Source of the DNA: Petrocella sp. FN5
GTDB lineage: Bacteria; Bacillota; Clostridia; Lachnospirales; Vallitaleaceae
DNA length: 38,410 bases
Assembly: GCF_029210395.1 (NCBI RefSeq)
Contig: NZ_JARGDP010000028.1
Span: 1 to 38,410 of the forward strand
Direction of reading: 5' to 3'
Numbering within the stretch: position 1 is the first letter of the stretch; each line of letters starts with the position of its first letter. The translations under genes were made by a program, and so were the position numbers. Of the stretch, positions 32,920 to 38,410 are shown in pieces. Below the pieces are notes generated by a model. It searched no databases and was not told the DNA's origin. It was given only the letters and a program-made list of their open reading frames with translations.

Positions 32920-35556
32920 GTGAAAAGTTACGGATTGAATGAACTTAGAAAAATGTACTTGGACTTCTTTGAGAGTAAGGACCATTTAAGGGCGAACAGT
33001 TTTTCCTTGGTGCCGCATAACGATAAAAGCTTACTATTGATTAATTCAGGCATGGCGCCTTTAAAGCCTTATTTCACTGGACAGGAAACGCCACCAAATA
33101 AAAGGATGACCACATGTCAAAAATGTATACGTACAGGAGATATCGAGAATGTAGGCAAGACGGCAAGACATGGTACTTTTTTTGAGATGCTAGGCAATTT
33201 CTCCTTTGGTGATTATTTCAAGGAAGAAGCCATTGCTTGGGCTTGGGAATTCTTTACACAAGTACTTGAAGTGCCTAAGGAAAGCTTATATGTTTCAGTC
33301 TATGAAGAAGATGATGAAGCAGAGAAAATATGGCATGAACAAGAAAAAGTGCCTATGAATCATATTGTGCGTATGGGTAAGAAGGATAATTTCTGGGAGC
33401 ATGGCGCCGGTCCTTGTGGACCCTGTTCAGAGATCTATATTGACCGTGGCGACCAGTACGCTTGTGATGATCCAAACTGTGCCGTCGGTTGTGAATGTGA
33501 TCGCTATGTAGAGATCTGGAATCTGGTCTTTACCCAGTTTGAGGCGACACCTGAGGGTGAATATATACCCCTTGATTTCCCAAACATTGACACAGGTATG
33601 GGACTTGAGCGTTTAGCGGTTATGATGCAAGGGGTAGAATCCATATTTGACGTGGATACCATCCGTGCCTTACGTGATGAAGTCTGTAATATTGCCAAAG
33701 TGACTTACAAAAAAGACCCTAAAACAGATATATCCATTCGTTTGATTACGGACCATATTCGGTCTGTAACCTTTATGACTTCAGATGGTATACTGCCTTC
33801 TAATGAAGGTCGGGGATATGTTCTTAGAAGACTCCTTAGAAGAGCGGCCCGCCATGGTAAGTTGCTTGGTATTGAAGGGGCTTTTCTAGCCAAGTTGGTT
33901 GAGGTGGTTATTGAAACATCTAAAGAAGCCTATCCGGAGTTATCGGAAAAGGAAGCTTATATCTACAAAGTGATTTCCATAGAGGAAGAACGTTTTGCAG
34001 AAACCATAGATCATGGTCTTAGTATCTTAAACGGTTATATTGAAGAAATTAAAGATGCCGGAGTTACGGAATTGGATGGAGAGAAAGCATTTACTTTGTA
34101 TGATACTTACGGGTTTCCTCTGGATTTGACTTTGGAAATCTTAAGTGAAGTCGGCTTGAATGTAGATGAAACCAAGTTCAAAGCAGCTATGGAGGAGCAA
34201 CGTCAAAGAGCAAGATCGGCCCGAGAAGAATCCAACTACATGGGTGCTAAAGAGACGGTGTATAACCAACTGCCTGTTGAACTTAGTTCCAACTTCATCG
34301 GTTATGAGCATCTTGAAGGCAAGTCTATCGTTCGGGCGTTGACGACGGATCAAGTCGTTCAAAAAGCAGTCAAGGGAGAAGAAGTGTCTATATTTGTAGA
34401 TGAAACACCTTTTTACCCAACCAGTGGTGGACAACAAGCCGATCGAGGTACCATACTTTTTGAAAAAGGTGTTGTTGCTATTAAAGATGTCAAAAAACTC
34501 ATGGGTGAAAAGATTGCTCATATCGGTCATGTGGTTGAAGGCGAAGTGGCCATAGGCGATGAGGCTTTACTTAAAGTGGACGTAAGTTATAGACATGCTA
34601 CTATGAAGAATCATAGTGCAACACACTTATTGCAAAAGGCTTTAAAACATGTACTCGGTGATCATATTGAACAAGCCGGTTCGGCTGTTAATAGTGAGCG
34701 CTTGAGGTTTGACTTTACCCATTTTACAGGGATGACACCGGAAGAAATTAAAGCGGTTGAAGATGAAGTCAATGAGATGGTGCTTAAAGAGTTAAAAGTG
34801 AACATTGAAGAAATGCCCATCGATGAAGCTAAGAAAAAAGGCGCTATGGCACTTTTTGGAGAAAAATACAGTGATGTGGTGAGAGTCGTATCAATGGGAG
34901 ATTATACCGTTGAGTTATGTGGTGGTACCCATCTTGGTAATACCATCGAAATAGGTACCTTCAAAATCATATCAGAAAATGGTGTGGCAGCAGGTGTCAG
35001 AAGAATAGAAGCTTTAACGGGAGAAAATGCGATTCGTTACTATAAGGATAAGGAAGCGACTTTAAAAGCGATTGCTGAAAAAATTAAAGTGGATCCTGGG
35101 AATGTGTTAAACAAAATTGAAAATCTTCTAGATGAGAATAAGCAATTGCAACAGGCTTTGGATCAATTAAAATCCAAATTGGCCAGTGGTGCGGTGGACG
35201 ATCTTATTAATACTAAACAACAAATTGGAGATATACAGTTTTTGGGTGCTCAGGTTGACGGCGTGGATGTGAATCGTCTAAGAGATATGGGCGATAACTT
35301 CATGAATAAGTTAGACAATGGGGTTGTGGTTCTTGCTACAGCCAATGACGGCAAGGTAAGCTTGTTGGTTATGGCATCAGAAGGCGCTATTAAGCATGGT
35401 GCCCATGCCGGTAATATGATCAAGGGTGCTGCAGCGGTTGTAGGTGGTGGTGGCGGTGGACGCCCCAATATGGCACAAGCAGGTGGTAAAGACCCAAGTA
35501 AGATTAAAGATGCTTTGCTAAAAGCAGAAGAAATACTGATGGCGCAGATGAAATAA
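32920..35556 (+). CDS. alaS: Alanyl-tRNA synthetase
   Basis: Charges tRNA-Ala and edits mischarged Ser/Gly. Length 878 aa from a GTG start, 7 bases after AGGAGG. The class II catalytic core begins LNELRKMYLDFFESKDH. GRGYVLRRLLRRAARHGKL precedes the tRNA-binding region. The editing domain has NHSATHLLQKAL and CGGTHLGNT. The C-Ala domain ends in a glycine run (GGGGGGRPNMAQAGGKD). A cysteine cluster (CDDPNCAVGCECDRY) near residue 190 is common in bacterial enzymes. The 99-base upstream gap has no T-box, and co-transcription with the ATPase is likely. Confidence 0.97.
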   Translation: MKSYGLNELRKMYLDFFESKDHLRANSFSLVPHNDKSLLLINSGMAPLKPYFTGQETPPNKRMTTCQKCIRTGDIENVGKTARHGTFFEMLGNFSFGDYFKEEAIAWAWEFFTQVLEVPKESLYVSVYEEDDEAEKIWHEQEKVPMNHIVRMGKKDNFWEHGAGPCGPCSEIYIDRGDQYACDDPNCAVGCECDRYVEIWNLVFTQFEATPEGEYIPLDFPNIDTGMGLERLAVMMQGVESIFDVDTIRALRDEVCNIAKVTYKKDPKTDISIRLITDHIRSVTFMTSDGILPSNEGRGYVLRRLLRRAARHGKLLGIEGAFLAKLVEVVIETSKEAYPELSEKEAYIYKVISIEEERFAETIDHGLSILNGYIEEIKDAGVTELDGEKAFTLYDTYGFPLDLTLEILSEVGLNVDETKFKAAMEEQRQRARSAREESNYMGAKETVYNQLPVELSSNFIGYEHLEGKSIVRALTTDQVVQKAVKGEEVSIFVDETPFYPTSGGQQADRGTILFEKGVVAIKDVKKLMGEKIAHIGHVVEGEVAIGDEALLKVDVSYRHATMKNHSATHLLQKALKHVLGDHIEQAGSAVNSERLRFDFTHFTGMTPEEIKAVEDEVNEMVLKELKVNIEEMPIDEAKKKGAMALFGEKYSDVVRVVSMGDYTVELCGGTHLGNTIEIGTFKIISENGVAAGVRRIEALTGENAIRYYKDKEATLKAIAEKIKVDPGNVLNKIENLLDENKQLQQALDQLKSKLASGAVDDLINTKQQIGDIQFLGAQVDGVDVNRLRDMGDNFMNKLDNGVVVLATANDGKVSLLVMASEGAIKHGAHAGNMIKGAAAVVGGGGGGRPNMAQAGGKDPSKIKDALLKAEEILMAQMK

Positions 35557-35596
35557 GAGTTGTAGGTGGGTCCCATGAAAACCCTTCGTTATCAAC

Positions 35597-35625
35597 TTGA
35601 CAAATACGATTTGATTTGTTATTAT
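35597..35625 (+). promoter_or_regulatory. Consensus promoter of the riboswitch transcript
   Basis: A perfect TTGACA (35597-35602) and TATTAT (35620-35625) are 17 bases apart. The predicted start, near 35632, is the first base of the aptamer's closing stem. Confidence 0.75.
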
Positions 35626-35631
35626 TCTTTT

Positions 35632-35737
35632 AATTCATCTATGAGGGAGTAACTGCCTATATGGGATTTATCATCGTCAAGACAGCGAAAGCTCGGTGAT
35701 AAAGATACGACTTGTATTTTGTGAGACTCAATGAAGA
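35632..35737 (+). ncRNA. yybP-ykoY-like (manganese) riboswitch aptamer
   Basis: The conserved core GGGAGTAA (35645-35652) follows the 5' closing strand, and GTGAGACTCA (35721-35730) follows the internal elements, as in the yybP-ykoY family (GGGGAGUA ... GAGACC). The closing stem pairs TGAG 35642-35645 with CTCA 35727-35730 and TTCAT 35634-35638 with ATGAA 35731-35735, leaving a CTA bulge. An inner hairpin (TTATCATCG with CGGTGATAA, capped by AGCGAAAGCT) is followed by AGATACGA, matching the family's conserved AUACG loop. Known members sense Mn2+ and often control P-type ATPases, exactly the gene that follows. Recognised by eye; covariance scoring was not run. Confidence 0.78.
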
Positions 35738-35765
35738 CCGAAAGGTTTTTTTGAGTCTTTTTCTA
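35724..35765 (+). terminator. Riboswitch expression-platform terminator
   Basis: AGACTCAA (35724-35731) pairs perfectly with TTGAGTCT (35751-35758), extended by an inner A/G-U-rich stem capped by CCGAAAGG, followed by TTTTTCT. The 5' strand is the same segment that closes the aptamer, so the two folds exclude each other. Ligand binding should therefore prevent termination and switch the gene on. Confidence 0.82.
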
Positions 35766-35811
35766 TGGACTTTTCTAGATCTTCGGTATGTCAATCTAAG
35801 GAGAATCGTTT

Positions 35812-38410
35812 ATGAAAACTTTTTATCAGATGTCACCGGAAGAAACGAAATCATTTTTTGAAGTACAGAATATGGGTCTAACAAAGGAACAAGTAGGCAA
35901 AAGTATTGAAAAACATGGCGAAAACAAATTAGAAGAGGTTAAGTCGGTTCATCCATTTGTGGTCTTTTTATCCCAGTTTAAGGATTTCTTGGTATGGATT
36001 TTATTGGTTGCAGCGCTTGTATCGGCTGTAATGGGCAAGCTTGAGAGTACTTTGGTTATCATAGCGGTGCTGATACTCAATGCCATCCTTGGAACAGTAC
36101 AGCATGTTAAGGCAGAACAATCTCTTAAAAGTCTTAAGGCATTGTCATCTCCAAGTGCTAAGGTTATGCGTGAAGGGCAAATCATGGAAATCCCATCTGC
36201 CGGGGTGGTTGTTGGGGACATTCTGATTGTTGATGCCGGAGATTTTATTGCGGCGGATGGTCGCCTTATTGAAAGCTCAAGCTTGCAGCTGAATGAAAGT
36301 GCACTCACCGGTGAGTCCGTTAGTGTGGATAAGATGGTAGAACCTATTGGTAAAGATCATGTTCCTATAGGCGATCAGATTAACATGCTGTTTTCCAGTA
36401 GTTATGTAACTTATGGACGGGGTAAGGCTGTTGTTACGGCTGTAGGTATCCATTCTGAAATTGGGCGCATTGCAACACTGCTAAAAAGTGCTAAGGAAAA
36501 GTCTACGCCCTTACAACGTAATCTGGATCAGTTTGGCAAGAAACTGGCCTTATTTATTATTCTGATTTCTGCATTGGTGTTTGGACTAAGTATGTATCGT
36601 GGGACTGGGGTTATGGATGCCATGTTGTTTGCCATTTCTTTAGCGGTTGCAGCCATTCCGGAAGCTCTAAGCTCCATTGTGACCATCGTATTGGCTCTGG
36701 GAACCAGAAAACTTGCAGATCAAAATGCCATTATTAGAAAGCTGCATTCTGTGGAAAGTCTTGGGAGTGTTTCTATTATATGTTCGGATAAAACAGGTAC
36801 ATTAACTCAGAATAAAATGAAAGTTCAACATATTTACACAGACGGTGAACTGGTAGATGTGGCTGACATAAATAAAGAGGACAAATTACATTACAAGTTG
36901 GTCATGGCCGGATTATTATGCAGTGATGCCGTTACAACAGAGGATAAGAGAATTGGAGATCCAACAGAAATCGCTCTTGTTGATTTGGGGGAAAACCTAC
37001 ATTTAGATGAGCTTGTGGTAAGGGAATCCATACCTAGATTGTCCGAATTGCCTTTTGACAGTGATAGAAAATTGATGACAACTTTACAACATATCGAGGG
37101 TGAAGCCATTGTCTTTACAAAAGGTGCCATAGATGTTTTACTAAAGAGGTCCAAGTTCATTGAAAGCAAAGAAGGTGTTCGACCTATAGAGGAAGCAGAT
37201 ATTAGGGATTATGAAAAAATCAACCATAGCCTGTCCAATCAAGGGCTTAGGGTTTTGGCTTTTGCTTGGCGTAAAGTGGATGAGTCGACCTTGACCTTGG
37301 AACATGAAGATGAGATGATTTTATTTGGTCTTGTGGCCATGATGGACCCACCAAGAGAAGAGTCAGCAGCAGCTGTAGAAGACTGTCTTAAAGCAGGTAT
37401 TAAACCAATCATGATTACAGGTGATCATAAGATTACAGCTTCAGCGATTGCTAGACAAATTGGAATCTTAAGAGGTGACGGTGTGGCCATTGAAGGGGCA
37501 AAAATCGAAGGGCTAACTGAAGAGCAGTTAATTGCCTTGGTTCCAAATGTATCTGTTTATGCCAGAGTATCACCGGAACATAAGATCCGTATCGTGAGTG
37601 CTTGGCAGTCACTTGGACATATTGTAGCCATGACTGGAGATGGTGTTAATGATGCACCGGCACTTAAACAGGCCGATATTGGCATTGCTATGGGCATCAC
37701 CGGGACAGAAGTGGCTAAAGATGCTGCCAGTATGGTGCTAACCGATGACAATTTTTCTACTATAGTTAAGGCTATAAATAATGGTCGAAGCATTTATGAT
37801 AATATTAAAAACGCGGTCAAGTTTTTGTTGTCCGGTAATACAGCCGGTATTCTTGCCGTCTTATACGCTTCAATTGTAGGCTTACAAGCACCTTTTGCAC
37901 CTGTTCATCTGCTGTTTATCAATCTTTTGACAGACAGTTTGCCGGCAATCGCCATCGGCGTTGAACCGGCCCACGGACAGTTAATGAAACGAAAACCAAG
38001 GGATGCGCGTAAACCAATTTTGGACAGAGCTTTTGCGATAGAAGTACTTTTGGAAGGTATTGTGATTGCAATTGTAACCATGGCGGCTTACTACTTAGGA
38101 CTAAATCAAGGCGGACATGGTGTGGCGATGACCATGGCTTTTGCTACGCTCAGTTTGTCCAGGTTGGTCCATGGTATTAATTGTCGTATGGATGAACCTT
38201 TGACGTTTAAAACCCTTTTTATGAATCCTTTTACCTATTTGGCTCTTGTACTGGGTGTGTTGTTACTGGGATCTGTCCTGTTACTACAACCATTGCAGAG
38301 CATCTTTGAAATCAGTCCTTTGACACCGACTCAGATTACAAGTATTGGGATTTTATCCTTAGTACCCCTTGTGGTTGTACAAGTTGGCAAACATGTACAA
38401 AAAGGTTTGC
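35812..38410 (+). CDS. P-type cation-transporting ATPase, probable Mn2+/Ca2+ exporter (cut by window end)
   Basis: 866 codons are present with no stop before the window ends. The last visible part (VVVQVGKHVQKGL) is past the tenth membrane helix, so little is missing. Motifs are TGES (T166), M4 VAAIPEALSS (P283-E284), DKTGTLT (D326), TGDGVNDAPAL and M6 NLLTD (N704, T707, D708). M5 reads SGNTAG (S674-G679): the glutamate that helps form calcium site I in SERCA is glycine, as expected for pumps carrying a single ion. AAGGAG lies 6 bases before the ATG. Control by a yybP-ykoY-like riboswitch argues for Mn2+ export. It is only distantly similar to the ATPase at 30154-32820, so this is not a recent duplication. 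Confidence 0.87.
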   Translation, partial: MKTFYQMSPEETKSFFEVQNMGLTKEQVGKSIEKHGENKLEEVKSVHPFVVFLSQFKDFLVWILLVAALVSAVMGKLESTLVIIAVLILNAILGTVQHVKAEQSLKSLKALSSPSAKVMREGQIMEIPSAGVVVGDILIVDAGDFIAADGRLIESSSLQLNESALTGESVSVDKMVEPIGKDHVPIGDQINMLFSSSYVTYGRGKAVVTAVGIHSEIGRIATLLKSAKEKSTPLQRNLDQFGKKLALFIILISALVFGLSMYRGTGVMDAMLFAISLAVAAIPEALSSIVTIVLALGTRKLADQNAIIRKLHSVESLGSVSIICSDKTGTLTQNKMKVQHIYTDGELVDVADINKEDKLHYKLVMAGLLCSDAVTTEDKRIGDPTEIALVDLGENLHLDELVVRESIPRLSELPFDSDRKLMTTLQHIEGEAIVFTKGAIDVLLKRSKFIESKEGVRPIEEADIRDYEKINHSLSNQGLRVLAFAWRKVDESTLTLEHEDEMILFGLVAMMDPPREESAAAVEDCLKAGIKPIMITGDHKITASAIARQIGILRGDGVAIEGAKIEGLTEEQLIALVPNVSVYARVSPEHKIRIVSAWQSLGHIVAMTGDGVNDAPALKQADIGIAMGITGTEVAKDAASMVLTDDNFSTIVKAINNGRSIYDNIKNAVKFLLSGNTAGILAVLYASIVGLQAPFAPVHLLFINLLTDSLPAIAIGVEPAHGQLMKRKPRDARKPILDRAFAIEVLLEGIVIAIVTMAAYYLGLNQGGHGVAMTMAFATLSLSRLVHGINCRMDEPLTFKTLFMNPFTYLALVLGVLLLGSVLLLQPLQSIFEISPLTPTQITSIGILSLVPLVVVQVGKHVQKGL

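Noticed and set aside
35575-35652. A 25-codon frame (MKTLRYQLDKYD...) with an AGGTGGG ribosome-like site between alaS and the second ATPase
   Set aside because: The riboswitch promoter (35597-35625) lies inside it, so the riboswitch transcript starts after its ATG, and its stop falls in the aptamer core. Likely chance.
1-38410. Long open frames on the minus strand inside mutL, mutS, oadB, alaS and others
   Set aside because: They are opposite strong, well-conserved genes, lack ribosome sites and have no recognisable protein features; all are shadows.
30154-38410. The two P-type ATPases as a tandem duplication
   Set aside because: They differ in regulation, in M4-M6 ligand residues and through most of the N-domain, and alaS separates them; they belong to different subgroups.

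Overview
The window reads as chromosomal DNA of a low-GC Gram-positive anaerobe, most likely a Clostridia member near the Lachnospirales. The evidence is the AT-rich sequence, strong AGGAGG ribosome sites with frequent GTG/TTG starts, an S-layer homology protein, a biotin-dependent sodium-pump decarboxylase operon, and Firmicutes gene orders (scpA-scpB-rluB; flavoprotein-aroH-cmk-ispH-rpsA; miaB-mutS-mutL-miaA-hfq). I infer the taxon; no marker was searched. No insertion sequence, phage, CRISPR array, tRNA or rRNA was seen. Almost every gene is on the + strand.

Layout. 1-3906: cell-surface operon with an SLH protein, an unknown anchored protein, a Wzz-type chain-length protein and a BY-kinase, closed by a strong terminator with no glycosyltransferases. 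3902-5345: pyrimidine-nucleoside phosphorylase with its own promoter and terminator. 5370-8302: a site-2-protease-like membrane protein with a broken HExxH, then scpA, scpB and rluB (chromosome condensation and rRNA modification). 8303-13582: five-gene biotin decarboxylase/transcarboxylase and sodium-pump operon with a structured leader. 13583-13872: intergenic region with a promoter that fires directly into a 25-bp perfect hairpin. 13873-19184: RpiR regulator, HI0933-type flavoprotein, aroH, cmk, ispH and rpsA. 19254-21206: cheR and a convergent YprB-like nuclease. 21569-30085: miaB, mutS, mutL, miaA, hfq and a PLP enzyme. 30154-38410: a P-type ATPase, alaS, and a second P-type ATPase cut by the window end.

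The most informative regulatory finding is at 35597-35811. A consensus promoter, a yybP-ykoY-like (manganese) riboswitch aptamer and a mutually exclusive terminator precede the second P-type ATPase, which suggests an Mn2+-induced metal exporter. A second theme is a family of intergenic inverted repeats with GGTTAAGGGTCA left arms and TTGACNCYTTAACC right arms before the surface operon, rpiR, miaB and hfq, with a half-site before the decarboxylase operon. It is not explained by any element I recognise. The two-carboxyltransferase operon and the degenerate site-2 protease are the most notable coding features.
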